Source: Gammaproteobacteria bacterium (GTDB lineage Bacteria; Pseudomonadota; Gammaproteobacteria; Pseudomonadales; Pseudohongiellaceae). Taken from it: a stretch of 10,171 bases of DNA. The position numbers were made by a program, and so were the translations under genes. This document shows positions 1 to 6,898 of the stretch, one piece after another (the first letter of the stretch is position 1; each line of letters begins with the position of its first letter). The stretch spans positions 1-10,171 of the forward strand of contig JAESUT010000088.1 of NCBI GenBank assembly GCA_016762995.1. The letters run 5' to 3'. Under the pieces are notes generated by a model. It saw nothing but the letters and a program-made list of their open reading frames with translations. It was not told where the DNA came from and ran no database searches.

Positions 1-44
1 CTAATTTAGCGGTCTGAGACGAATTTAATCACAAGGAAAAATCC

Positions 45-887
45 ATGAATGAATTGGACGCTGGGGTCGCGATACCCATTGAAACAGAGACCGTGCCAGT
101 AAGACGCATACTAGGGCTCAATCCTGGCCCGATGACGGGTCCGGGAACGAATAGTTACCTGATTGGCAAGCAGCGCCTGTCGCTTTTGGACCCAGGGCCG
201 GCAGATGCGACTCAACTACAGAATTTTCTTCAAGCCATAGGCGATGCCAAGCTAGAGAATATTCTAATTACCCACACACACGGTGACCATTCTCCTGGCG
301 CTTTGGCTTTACAAGAGGCGACGGGGGCCAGACTGGTTGGATTGAAGGCTCCAGATGTAGCTGGTCAGGACAAGACATTTGCCCCGGATAGACTCTGGCG
401 CGACACTGAAACCATTGACTGTGGCGAGTACAGCGTGCAGTTGATCGCAACGCCCGGCCATGTTTCGAACCATATCTGCTTTCTACTTAATGAGGAGCAG
501 CTGCTGTTTACCGGGGATCATGTGCTGCAGGGTACGACCTCGGTAATTTTGCCGCCGGATGGGGACATGACCGCCTACCTCAATGCCTTAGAGCGATTGT
601 TGCTGATACCGCTTAAGGCGTTGGCGCCCGGTCATGGCAGTGTCATGAGGGAGCCTCACCTTGAGATTAAGAAGCTTATTGCGCACCGTTTAAAGCGCGA
701 GAGGAAAGTGATCGCGGGGCTCGAAAGCCTAGGTGCTGTCAGCTTGGATGAGCTGGTATTAACCGTCTACGACGACGTGGCCAAGCAACTTATCCCCTGG
801 GCAAAGAGAACGCTGTTGGCTCATCTAGTGAAGCTGCAGCAGGATGAACGGATTCATTGCAACAACGAACTTTGGGAGATGCGCTAG
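45..887 (+). CDS. MBL-fold metallo-hydrolase, LACTB2-like, with C-terminal winged-helix domain
   Basis: This is a 280-residue metallo-beta-lactamase-fold hydrolase. Visible metal ligands are the HTHGDH motif (His77, His79, Asp81, His82), His139 in ATPGH, Asp158 in FTGDH and His197 in APGHG, the full set for a two-metal site. The N-terminal NPGPMTGPGTNSYLIG segment (residues 26-41) is typical of the LACTB2 / MBLAC branch, and residues about 200-280 look like the small helical winged-helix domain found after the hydrolase domain in that branch. Human LACTB2 is an endoribonuclease, but many bacterial relatives have no known substrate, so the specificity here is open. It has no signal peptide and should be cytoplasmic. 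The ATG at 45 is preceded by AAGGA (33-37) at good spacing. The next gene starts 9 bp after the stop, so it probably heads a three-gene operon. The family call is firm; the substrate is not known. Confidence 0.93.
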   Translation: MNELDAGVAIPIETETVPVRRILGLNPGPMTGPGTNSYLIGKQRLSLLDPGPADATQLQNFLQAIGDAKLENILITHTHGDHSPGALALQEATGARLVGLKAPDVAGQDKTFAPDRLWRDTETIDCGEYSVQLIATPGHVSNHICFLLNEEQLLFTGDHVLQGTTSVILPPDGDMTAYLNALERLLLIPLKALAPGHGSVMREPHLEIKKLIAHRLKRERKVIAGLESLGAVSLDELVLTVYDDVAKQLIPWAKRTLLAHLVKLQQDERIHCNNELWEMR

Positions 888-896
888 TCACAAGCT

Positions 897-1217
897 ATGA
901 ATACAGAGAGTGAAGAGGCGACTGCGTGGTCGCTGTATCTTGTTCGTACCGCTGAGGGCAGTCTCTACACGGGGGTGACTACAGATGTTCAGCGGCGTTT
1001 TTCTGAGCACGAGAATAAGGATAAGAAGAATAAAGGAGCTAAGGCGCTGCGCGGCAGAGGGCCACTTACGCTGGTCTTTACAACAGTTGTGGGGAATAGG
1101 TCCGATGCGCTTAAGCTGGAGTATAGGGTCAAGCAGTTGAGCAGAGCTGATAAGCAGCGGCTAATAAGCGGTACCGCCGACCTAGAGGAATTGAAAGCGT
1201 GGCTTCAGGAAAAGTGA
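897..1217 (+). CDS. GIY-YIG nuclease-superfamily protein, YhbQ-like
   Basis: This is a small 106-residue protein made almost entirely of a GIY-YIG domain. The degenerate GIY...YIG pair appears as LYL (residues 13-15) and YTG (24-26). The conserved arginine is at 33/34 in DVQRR, His38 follows, [15 protein letters not shown] (47-61) is the family hallmark, and the metal-binding glutamate is Glu75 in LEYRVKQL. This pattern matches the UPF0213/YhbQ group; E. coli YhbQ has been linked to DNA-damage responses, but the physiological substrate is unsettled. A lysine-rich stretch (about residues 41-46) makes the loop before GAKALRG slightly longer than usual. The ATG at 897 lacks a good ribosome binding site: the nearest purine-rich run, GGGAG at 874-878, is 18 nt away. 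Translation may depend on coupling to the hydrolase gene that ends 9 bp upstream. Its 3' end overlaps the next gene. Confidence 0.93.
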   Translation: MNTESEEATAWSLYLVRTAEGSLYTGVTTDVQRRFSEHENKDKKNKGAKALRGRGPLTLVFTTVVGNRSDALKLEYRVKQLSRADKQRLISGTADLEELKAWLQEK

Positions 1218-2197
1218 TCGTGGAAGAAACTTCTGCTGAGATCGAAGGACAGCACAGCAAGATTCCCATAGGCATTAGTAGTTGCCTGCTCGGGGAGAAG
1301 GTTCGCTACGATGGTGGGCACAAGTACAACCCTTATATCGTGAAGACTCTCGGCCAGTATTTTGATTTTCAGGCATTCTGCCCCGAACTGGATATTGGCC
1401 TAGGCGTTCCCCGCAAGCCGATTCGTCTCTCCCAGCAAGGTTCAGGTGCGATCCGTTGTATTGCTGTCGATAATCCAAAGCTGGACTTTACAGATGCGCT
1501 CGAAAAATCTGCCAATGAGAAGAAGCAGTGGCATGGTAATTTGTGTGGATACATTCTGAAGAAGGGCTCTCCGAGCTGCGCCATGGAGCGCGTTAAAATC
1601 TGGGGCGATGCCACGCCGATTCGAGAGGGCACCGGTATCTACGCCGGCAAAATGATGGAAAACTTTCCCTACCTGCCTATTGAGGAAGAGGGTCGCCTCG
1701 GGGATGCCGTGTTAAGGGAGAATTTCATCCGGCGAGTTTTTATTATGCATCGCTGGATGCAACTCAAAGGGCAGGGAATGACGTTTAATGATCTCTTGAA
1801 GTTTCATGCGCGGCACAAACTAATTGTTATGAGTCACACTCAAGACCGATATCGTGAACTCGAACAGTTGCTTGCTGCGGCAGGTAAGGACAATGTTTTG
1901 GAGGTGGCAGAGGAGTATTTGCTGAAATTGATGCAGGCCTTAAAAATTCCTGCGACACGAGGAAAACACGTCATTGTCTTGCAGCATATTCAAGGCTATC
2001 TTAAGAAGCCTTTAAATGCGGCTGACAAGTTAGAGTTGGCGGATACTGTGGAGAAGTATCGTCTCGGTCAGTTGCCGCTTAGTGTGCCAATTACTCTGCT
2101 CAAGCATTTCTTCAGAAAGCATCCGGATGAATACATTGCTAACTCTTGGTACATGAATCTCGACTCCGACGAGATGAGCCTGCCGAATCCTATTTAG
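1199..2197 (+). CDS. DUF523-DUF1722 fusion protein (TudS-like Fe-S domain plus YbgA-like domain)
   Basis: This 332-residue protein has two domains. Residues about 22-165 are DUF523, with SSCLLG (Cys29), [13 protein letters not shown] (Cys61) and [13 protein letters not shown] (Cys127). DUF523 includes TudS, a thiouracil desulfidase that uses three cysteines to hold a [4Fe-4S] cluster, and these three cysteines are the likely ligands. Residues about 190-315 are DUF1722, the domain of E. coli YbgA, with the conserved run [15 protein letters not shown] and a later CHV-like segment reading [16 protein letters not shown]. The function of the fusion is not established; sulfur removal from a modified base or nucleotide is a reasonable inference for the first half. 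The start is a GTG at 1199 with AGAGGAA (1184-1190) 8 nt upstream, overlapping the GIY-YIG gene by 19 bp. GTG at 1214 (4-bp GTGA overlap) and GTG at 1220 are alternatives and would not affect the domains. Its stop overlaps that of the convergent nhaC gene. Confidence 0.9.
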   Translation: MASGKVIVEETSAEIEGQHSKIPIGISSCLLGEKVRYDGGHKYNPYIVKTLGQYFDFQAFCPELDIGLGVPRKPIRLSQQGSGAIRCIAVDNPKLDFTDALEKSANEKKQWHGNLCGYILKKGSPSCAMERVKIWGDATPIREGTGIYAGKMMENFPYLPIEEEGRLGDAVLRENFIRRVFIMHRWMQLKGQGMTFNDLLKFHARHKLIVMSHTQDRYRELEQLLAAAGKDNVLEVAEEYLLKLMQALKIPATRGKHVIVLQHIQGYLKKPLNAADKLELADTVEKYRLGQLPLSVPITLLKHFFRKHPDEYIANSWYMNLDSDEMSLPNPI

Positions 2198-3687
2198 TGG
2201 GCGGGGGAAGGTTGAGCGGCCTCTTCTGGAACGAGAGGAGCGATCTTGAAATTAGTGTATCCGTAGATCACCGCAACGACGGGGCAGATGAGGTTGAAGA
2301 AGCAATAGGGCAGATAGGCGAACGTTGCCACACCTAAGGTGCCTGCCATGTAGGCGCCACAGGTATTCCAAGGCACGAGTGGCGATGTCATGGTGCCGGC
2401 GTCTTCTAGACAGCGAGATAGATTCTTCGCATCTAAATTTCTGTTCTGAAACTCCATTTTGTACATGCGTCCGGGCAGCACGATCGAAATATATTGATCG
2501 GAGGTAATGATGTTGGCGCCGATGCAGGTGAGTATCGTTGTGGCAATTAGGCTTCCAGTGTTGTGTACAAAGGAGAGGGCGTAGTCAACTAAGCATTGCA
2601 GTAGCCCGGTGTGATCCATCACCGCGCCGAACACCATGGCGCACAGAATCAGCCATACCGTATTCAGCATTGAACTCATGCCGCCCCGCGTCATCAAGTC
2701 ATCCAGTGTTTCATTGCCACTAGACAGTGAGAAGCCGTCATAAAGTGTCTGCCAGGTTCCTTTGAACAGGCCAAGGAAAACATTCGGAGTATCGCCGGCC
2801 AAACTCAATACGGCACTCTGCTGAAACAATAGGGCCAGTATCACGCCGATAAATGCACCGGCGAGAATAGTAGGAATAGGCGGCAATTTTTTCTGCGCCA
2901 TAATCAATAGGGCAAGGACAGGCAGCAGCATGAGTGGATTGATAGTGAAGTTGTCAGTGATTAACTGCATCGTCACGGCGAGGTCGCTAGCGCTATTCTC
3001 AGTATCGATATTCAGGCCGATAATGGCATATAGAACGAGAGCTATTACGATGCTCGGGATGGTGGTCCAGACCATATGACCAATGTGTGAAAAAAGATCG
3101 GTGCCCGCCACGGCTGGAGCTAGGTTTGTGGTCTCAGAAAGCGGAGACATCTTGTCGCCGAAATAGGCGCCAGAAATAATCGCGCCAGCGGTAATTTCAA
3201 CCGAGAGGCCGAGACCGGCTGCAGCACCAATCAGTGCGATGCCCACCGTGCCTGCGACAGTCCAGGAGCTGCCGATGCTGAGGGCAATTATGCCGCAAAT
3301 GAAGCAGCTTGCCGCATAGAAGATAGCTGGGTCCAAGATAAGTAGGCTGTAGTAGATCATGGTTGGCACGGTGCCAGAAAGAATCCAGCTGCCGATGAGT
3401 AGGCCTACGCTAAACAGAATAAGAATAGGCTTCAGGGCTATAGTAACCCCAGATACAATGGCATTCTCGATTTGCTGCCAGTCCTGCCCGTTTCTCCAGC
3501 CGATTATCGAGGCGACTACGGCACCGACGATGAGTGCTATCTGATTGGGACCGTAACTCGCATCTTCCCCGAACAGATACACAGAGAAGGAGAGGAGGCT
3601 GATTAGCACGAGAATCGGCACTAGCGCCTGCATTACTGTCGCGGGGCGTAGCGATGAGTCAGTTGCCGAGTCTGGTATCGATTCCAT
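2194..3687 (-). CDS. nhaC: Na+/H+ antiporter, NhaC family
   Basis: This is an inner-membrane antiporter of about 497 residues with roughly a dozen hydrophobic segments. The family signature GAYFGDKMSPLSETTNLA lies at about residues 173-190, and the N-terminal VYLFGEDASYGPNQIAL and later SWTVAGTVGIALIG also match NhaC. NhaC proteins exchange external protons for internal Na+ and contribute to pH and sodium tolerance, which would fit a saline habitat. I chose the ATG at 3687 (complement) because CAGGTAG lies about 8 nt upstream and the product begins directly with a short polar tail before the first membrane segment. An in-frame ATG at 3747 would add 20 residues, but its nearest AAGGA is 14 nt away. 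The gene faces the DUF523-DUF1722 gene, with stops overlapping by 4 bp, and is divergent from proA. Substrate preference within the NhaC family (Na+, or exchange coupled to organic acids) cannot be read from sequence alone. Confidence 0.93.
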   Translation of the reverse strand: MESIPDSATDSSLRPATVMQALVPILVLISLLSFSVYLFGEDASYGPNQIALIVGAVVASIIGWRNGQDWQQIENAIVSGVTIALKPILILFSVGLLIGSWILSGTVPTMIYYSLLILDPAIFYAASCFICGIIALSIGSSWTVAGTVGIALIGAAAGLGLSVEITAGAIISGAYFGDKMSPLSETTNLAPAVAGTDLFSHIGHMVWTTIPSIVIALVLYAIIGLNIDTENSASDLAVTMQLITDNFTINPLMLLPVLALLIMAQKKLPPIPTILAGAFIGVILALLFQQSAVLSLAGDTPNVFLGLFKGTWQTLYDGFSLSSGNETLDDLMTRGGMSSMLNTVWLILCAMVFGAVMDHTGLLQCLVDYALSFVHNTGSLIATTILTCIGANIITSDQYISIVLPGRMYKMEFQNRNLDAKNLSRCLEDAGTMTSPLVPWNTCGAYMAGTLGVATFAYLPYCFFNLICPVVAVIYGYTNFKIAPLVPEEAAQPSPAH

Positions 3688-3795
3688 TACTACTACCTGT
3701 TTTGAGCTAATTTGGGTGCCATAGAGCATAAAGGCTGGGGTTACCATCTGTCTACGCTATATCCTTGCATTGGTCCGCATTGAGGGGATTTGGGT

Positions 3796-3801
3796 TATAA
3801 T
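3796..3801 (+). promoter_or_regulatory. proA: Candidate -10 element (TATAAT) for proA
   Basis: A perfect TATAAT lies 139 nt upstream of the proA start in the divergent nhaC-proA gap. No good -35 lies at 16-18 nt; the nearest partial match, TTGGTC at 3770-3775, gives a 20-nt spacer. The surrounding TTATAA (3795-3800) is its own reverse complement, so the opposite strand reads TATAAC and could serve nhaC. If used for proA, transcription would start near 3808 and give a leader of about 130 nt. It is a prediction from motif alone. Confidence 0.4.
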
Positions 3802-3870
3802 TCGCAGCATTAAGCACCTGCGAGTTCGTTTGCACTGAAACTTTCTCGTTAGTGGCTGTCGATTTCAATG

Positions 3871-3899
3871 AATGGCGATCAAATGAATTGAGCGCCATT
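3871..3899 (+). promoter_or_regulatory. Strong imperfect palindrome / hairpin in the proA leader
   Basis: AATGGCG (3871-3877) pairs perfectly with CGCCATT (3893-3899). After one A-G mismatch, TCAA (3879-3882) pairs with TTGA (3888-3891), leaving a 5-nt ATGAA loop. This gives 11 base pairs in a 29-nt element that ends 41 nt before the proA ATG. Only three T residues follow (TTTCC), so it is a poor intrinsic terminator. It could be a leader RNA structure or a dyad operator read as DNA. Nothing in the sequence identifies a ligand or a regulator. Confidence 0.5.
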
Positions 3900-3940
3900 T
3901 CCAGTAGGCATGAAACTAGATAAGCGAAAAAGTAAGTAAA

Positions 3941-5200
3941 ATGACTGATATCGAAGATTATATGCAGCAGTTGGGGCATCAGGCGAGGCAGGCATCACGC
4001 CAGATCGCTAAGGCGAGCACCGCTCAGAAAAATACCGCACTTAACGCGATAGCCGAGGCGATCGATACTAATCGAGGCCTGCTTATAAAGGCCAATGAGC
4101 AGGATATGCAGGCCGGAAAGGAGAAGGGTCTAGACGCCGCATTGCTCGACCGCTTAGAACTGAACGCCGCTCGAATCGATAGCATGATCGTGGGTTTGCG
4201 GCAGGTAGCCGCTCTGGATGATCCCGTTGGTGCCATCACCGATCTCAAGTATCGCCCCAGCGGCATTCAAGTTGGCAGGATGCGAGTGCCTCTTGGTGTA
4301 ATTGGCATAATTTACGAATCGCGACCCAATGTAACTTGCGAGGCGGCTAGTCTCTGTCTGAAGTCTGGCAACGCCACAATATTGCGCGGTGGTTCAGAGG
4401 CAATTCATTCGAACCAAGCTATAGCTGCTTGCATCAAGACAGGGTTAGAGCAGGCAGGTTTGAGCGAACACGTGGTTCAGGTTCTAGATCGACCCGATCG
4501 AGCCGCGGTTGGGCTTTTGATTACCATGCCCGAATTTGTCGACGTGATTATTCCACGGGGCGGGAAAGGCCTCATCGCTAGGATTAGTGCCGATGCTAAA
4601 GTGCCGGTAATCAAACACCTAGATGGAAACTGTCACGTCTATATCGATGACATGGCAGATATCCAGAAGGCGATACCGATTGTGATTAACGCGAAGACTC
4701 AGCGGTACGGCACATGCTGTACGCTGGAATCGCTGTTGGTCGCCGAACAGATAGCCGGCGAGGTGTTGCCCGCTCTGTGTGCGCAATTGATTGAGAAGGG
4801 CGTAGAGTTACGCGGCTGTGAAAATACGAGAGCGCTTGCAGACGGTGTTAATCCGGCTTCGATTGAAGACTGGGGAACAGAATACCTCGCGCCAATATTG
4901 TCGATAAAGGTCGTCGTTGATGTGGATGCTGCGATTAGTCATATCAATACTTATAGCTCGCAACACACGGAATCTATTGTGACCGAGAACTACACGCGCG
5001 CGCAGCGCTTCCTGCGAGAAGTTGATTCAAGTTCGGTGATGATAAATGCGTCTACACGATTTGCAGATGGGTTCGAATACGGCCTCGGAGCGGAAATTGG
5101 TATCTCTACAGACAAGCTTCATGCGCGCGGCCCGGTGGGCCTTGAAGGGCTGACTTCGCAGAAGTATATCGTGTTGGGGGACGGGCATATCAGGCAATGA
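3941..5200 (+). CDS. proA: Gamma-glutamyl phosphate reductase (glutamate-5-semialdehyde dehydrogenase)
   Basis: ProA reduces gamma-glutamyl phosphate with NADPH to glutamate-5-semialdehyde, the second step of proline synthesis, in the cytoplasm. The 419-residue length is normal. Visible family features are [20 protein letters not shown] (about residues 109-128), the [13 protein letters not shown] segment, PRGGKGLI, and [18 protein letters not shown] around the catalytic cysteine. Aligned with the usual NAKTQRPGVCNALE, the nucleophile is Cys259, and the adjacent Cys260 is a small departure from the common form. The C-terminal [17 protein letters not shown] and [17 protein letters not shown] are diagnostic. 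The ATG at 3941 has only a weak purine run (AAGTAAG) upstream. A 9-codon open frame (3910-3939) ends one base before the ATG. The last codons overlap nadD by 4 bp (ATGA), so the two are translationally coupled. The partner kinase proB is not in this window. Confidence 0.97.
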   Translation: MTDIEDYMQQLGHQARQASRQIAKASTAQKNTALNAIAEAIDTNRGLLIKANEQDMQAGKEKGLDAALLDRLELNAARIDSMIVGLRQVAALDDPVGAITDLKYRPSGIQVGRMRVPLGVIGIIYESRPNVTCEAASLCLKSGNATILRGGSEAIHSNQAIAACIKTGLEQAGLSEHVVQVLDRPDRAAVGLLITMPEFVDVIIPRGGKGLIARISADAKVPVIKHLDGNCHVYIDDMADIQKAIPIVINAKTQRYGTCCTLESLLVAEQIAGEVLPALCAQLIEKGVELRGCENTRALADGVNPASIEDWGTEYLAPILSIKVVVDVDAAISHINTYSSQHTESIVTENYTRAQRFLREVDSSSVMINASTRFADGFEYGLGAEIGISTDKLHARGPVGLEGLTSQKYIVLGDGHIRQ

Positions 5201-5841
5201 GTTCTCTGTTAAGTTCTCCCTTAGCCGTGTTAGGCGGATTGTTTGACCCGGTGCACAAGGGGCATGTGAGTGCCGCACAGTTTGCTTTAGAATTCTTATC
5301 TGTGCAGCGGCTCAAAATGATCCCCTGCCATTTGCCTAACCATAAGGCTGTGCCTACCACGCAGGCTCAACACCGCTTGGCAATGCTTGAACTGGCAACT
5401 GCTGCCTATCCACAAATAGAAGTAGATTCCATCGAGCTGCAACGGGATCGAGTGTCTTATACGGTCGATACGCTCACCGAACTTAAGAAGCGACACGGTG
5501 TGTTGGTATTTGTGCTCGGTGTGGATTCGTTCAATAGCCTGCCCGAATGGCACGATTGGCAGAAGATTCTGGAATTGAGTCATCTGCTGGTATTGTCGAG
5601 ACACGGTGTGATTCTTTCGAATGAAGCGTTGAATGCAGTTGGTAGTAAATTAAGGCGTGTGGACACGAGTGAGCAGATGCTGGCCAGCGTTCATGGCAAA
5701 ATTCTTTTTTGTGAGAACTTCGACTATGACATGGCATCGAGTGAGATCAAGAAGAAATTAGTGAGAGGCGATGATGTGTCGGCGCAGCTTGATGCCGATG
5801 TCATTCATTACATTAAAGACAATTCCCTTTATCAAAATTAG
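5197..5841 (+). CDS. nadD: Nicotinate-nucleotide adenylyltransferase
   Basis: NadD joins nicotinate mononucleotide and ATP to give deamido-NAD, the adenylylation step of NAD synthesis. The product is 214 residues, close to the 213 of E. coli. The nucleotidyltransferase signature [11 protein letters not shown] (residues 13-23) holds His20 and His23 of the HxGH motif. SYTVDTL (87-93) and [14 protein letters not shown] (108-121) are typical of the family, and the C-terminal [14 protein letters not shown] resembles the usual end. The ATP-binding motif near the C terminus, commonly ISSTxIR, reads MASSEIKKK here, so it keeps the serines but replaces the arginine with lysine. The ATG at 5197 overlaps the proA stop by 4 bp. 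proA-nadD-rsfS-rlmH is a conserved order in Pseudomonas-like genomes. Confidence 0.96.
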   Translation: MSSLLSSPLAVLGGLFDPVHKGHVSAAQFALEFLSVQRLKMIPCHLPNHKAVPTTQAQHRLAMLELATAAYPQIEVDSIELQRDRVSYTVDTLTELKKRHGVLVFVLGVDSFNSLPEWHDWQKILELSHLLVLSRHGVILSNEALNAVGSKLRRVDTSEQMLASVHGKILFCENFDYDMASSEIKKKLVRGDDVSAQLDADVIHYIKDNSLYQN

Positions 5842-5863
5842 TTAACTAGAGTGAGGCTGCAGT

Positions 5864-6229
5864 TTGAATAGTACAGAGTTATCAGAATTAGTCGTTGAAT
5901 CCGTGAAGGACCTAAAGGGTCAATCGATTCGCTGTATCAATGTGGAAAGATTGACTTCGATTACAGATTACATGGTCATCGTTACCGGAACGTCGAGCAC
6001 GCATCTAAAGGCAATAGCGGAGTCGGTAAACAAATCGGTGAAGGAAGCAGGGCAGGAAGTGGTGGGTATGGAAGGTAAGCTCGCCTCGGAATGGGTCCTC
6101 GTTGATCTGGGCGGTGTCGTTCTGCATTTGATGCTGGCGCCAGTGCGCGCGCTTTACAATTTAGAAGAGCTTTGGAATTTTGAAGAAAAATCTGAAGTTG
6201 ATGCTGGCTCGGAAAGTCCCGAGGCGTGA
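5864..6229 (+). CDS. rsfS: Ribosome silencing factor RsfS
   Basis: RsfS (YbeB, DUF143) binds ribosomal protein uL14 on the 50S subunit and blocks joining with 30S, lowering translation in stationary phase or starvation. The 121-residue product shows the family core: SITDYMVIVTGTSSTHLKAI, GMEGKLASEWVLVDLGGVV and LAPVRALYNLEELW. An acidic tail (EEKSEVDAGSESPEA) makes it somewhat longer than the 105-residue E. coli protein. The start is TTG at 5864, with GAGG (5853-5856) 7 nt upstream. No other start lies before the conserved domain, since the next methionine is in ITDYM. It sits 22 bp after nadD and overlaps rlmH by 4 bp. Confidence 0.95.
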   Translation: MNSTELSELVVESVKDLKGQSIRCINVERLTSITDYMVIVTGTSSTHLKAIAESVNKSVKEAGQEVVGMEGKLASEWVLVDLGGVVLHLMLAPVRALYNLEELWNFEEKSEVDAGSESPEA

Positions 6230-6696
6230 AAGTAAGGGTATTGAGTGTGGGAACTAAGATGCCAGCTTGGGTGCTAGGGGGTATCAACGAGTATCAGAAG
6301 CGCATGGTGGCTGATCTGGATTTCTCGCTAGTAGAAATCCCGATGGCTAAGCGCACGAAGAACGGTAACAGTGACCAATATAGGAAGAAAGAGAGCGATG
6401 CATTGCTAGCCTCAATTTCGTCGAGGGACTATGTGGTAGCACTGGATGTAGGTGGTAAATCATTCAGTACCGAGGACCTAGCAGAGAAGATATTGGGTTT
6501 TCGTCAGCGAGGCGACAACCTGAGTCTACTGATAGGTGGTCCTGATGGATTGGGCGCAGAATGCTTGGCTAGGGCGTCAGAGCGCTGGTCGCTGTCTGCG
6601 CTGACATTTCCGCACCCTTTGGTTCGGGTGGTTATTACTGAGCAGTTCTACCGAGCGATCAGCATCATCAAGGGGCATCCCTATCATCGCAGCTAG
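6226..6696 (+). CDS. rlmH: 23S rRNA (pseudouridine1915-N3)-methyltransferase
   Basis: RlmH is a SPOUT-class enzyme that uses S-adenosylmethionine to methylate pseudouridine 1915 in helix 69 of 23S rRNA on assembled 70S ribosomes. The 156-residue length is standard. The knot region is visible as LLIGGPDGLG (residues 101-110), followed by HPLVRVVITEQFYRA, and the protein ends in HPYHRS (151-156), the conserved C-terminal tail. The start is GTG at 6226 in a GTGA overlap with the rsfS stop; GGAAAG (6211-6216) lies 9 nt upstream and may act as the binding site. Coupling with rsfS places two ribosome-acting factors under one translational control. A 202-bp gap follows before mrdA. Confidence 0.96.
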   Translation: MKVRVLSVGTKMPAWVLGGINEYQKRMVADLDFSLVEIPMAKRTKNGNSDQYRKKESDALLASISSRDYVVALDVGGKSFSTEDLAEKILGFRQRGDNLSLLIGGPDGLGAECLARASERWSLSALTFPHPLVRVVITEQFYRAISIIKGHPYHRS

Positions 6697-6698
6697 GG

Positions 6699-6715
6699 CG
6701 AGCATTAGATGCTTG
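6699..6715 (+). other. Small inverted repeat just after rlmH
   Basis: CGAGCAT and ATGCTTG flank a 3-nt TAG loop, giving seven pairs including one G-T, starting 3 nt after the rlmH stop. The sequence that follows (TTAACTTTGCG) is not a true U tract, so it is at best a weak terminator or an mRNA-end structure. Confidence 0.25.
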
Positions 6716-6756
6716 TTAACTTTGCGTTAGCTTCACTGAAAGCTCTATCTAAGCGC

Positions 6757-6800
6757 GGTAAACTGTGGGATTACAGGTAACTTGCTATTGCGGTAAAACT
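6757..6800 (+). repeat. Three-fold GGTAA(A)nCT motif upstream of mrdA
   Basis: GGTAAACT (6757-6764), GGTAACT (6776-6782) and GGTAAAACT (6792-6800) lie in one 44-bp stretch with start-to-start spacings of 19 and 16 bp. The outer two share the longer form GCGGTAAA(A)CT. They sit 99-142 nt upstream of the mrdA start, in the only sizeable gap of the right-hand gene block. They could be binding sites for a regulator, or chance repeats; I recognise no known operator in them. Confidence 0.35.
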
Positions 6801-6844
6801 ATTTATTCGGCGTGTTGTCGAACACCTAAAGAGCAGCTAATCCT

Positions 6845-6871
6845 TTAGTCGCCAACCCCTTAGCCGACTAA
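6845..6871 (+). promoter_or_regulatory. Inverted repeat in the mrdA leader
   Basis: TTAGTCG (6845-6851) and CGACTAA (6865-6871) are perfect 7-nt inverted repeats with a 13-nt loop. The element ends 13 nt before the mrdA ribosome binding site (AGGAAA, 6885-6890). A smaller hairpin, GTGTT-GTCG-AACAC, lies at 6812-6825. These could form an mRNA leader structure that affects mrdA translation, but there is no alternative pairing I can show that hides the ribosome binding site. Confidence 0.3.
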
Positions 6872-6898
6872 GCTATTTGCAGCTAGGAAATTCTAGAT

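Noticed and set aside
1..44. End of an upstream gene at the left edge
   Set aside because: Only 44 bases are available before the first ATG and no frame can be tied to a known protein.
3752..3979. 75-residue open frame on the minus strand between nhaC and proA
   Set aside because: It overlaps the proA start and the likely promoter, shows no recognisable domain, and has no coding neighbours that fit; most likely chance.
5296..5737. Two minus-strand open frames inside nadD
   Set aside because: nadD is clearly coding on the plus strand with all family motifs; the antisense frames have no recognisable features.
6699..6825. Intrinsic terminators between rlmH and mrdA
   Set aside because: The small stems present here are short and none is followed by a real U tract.
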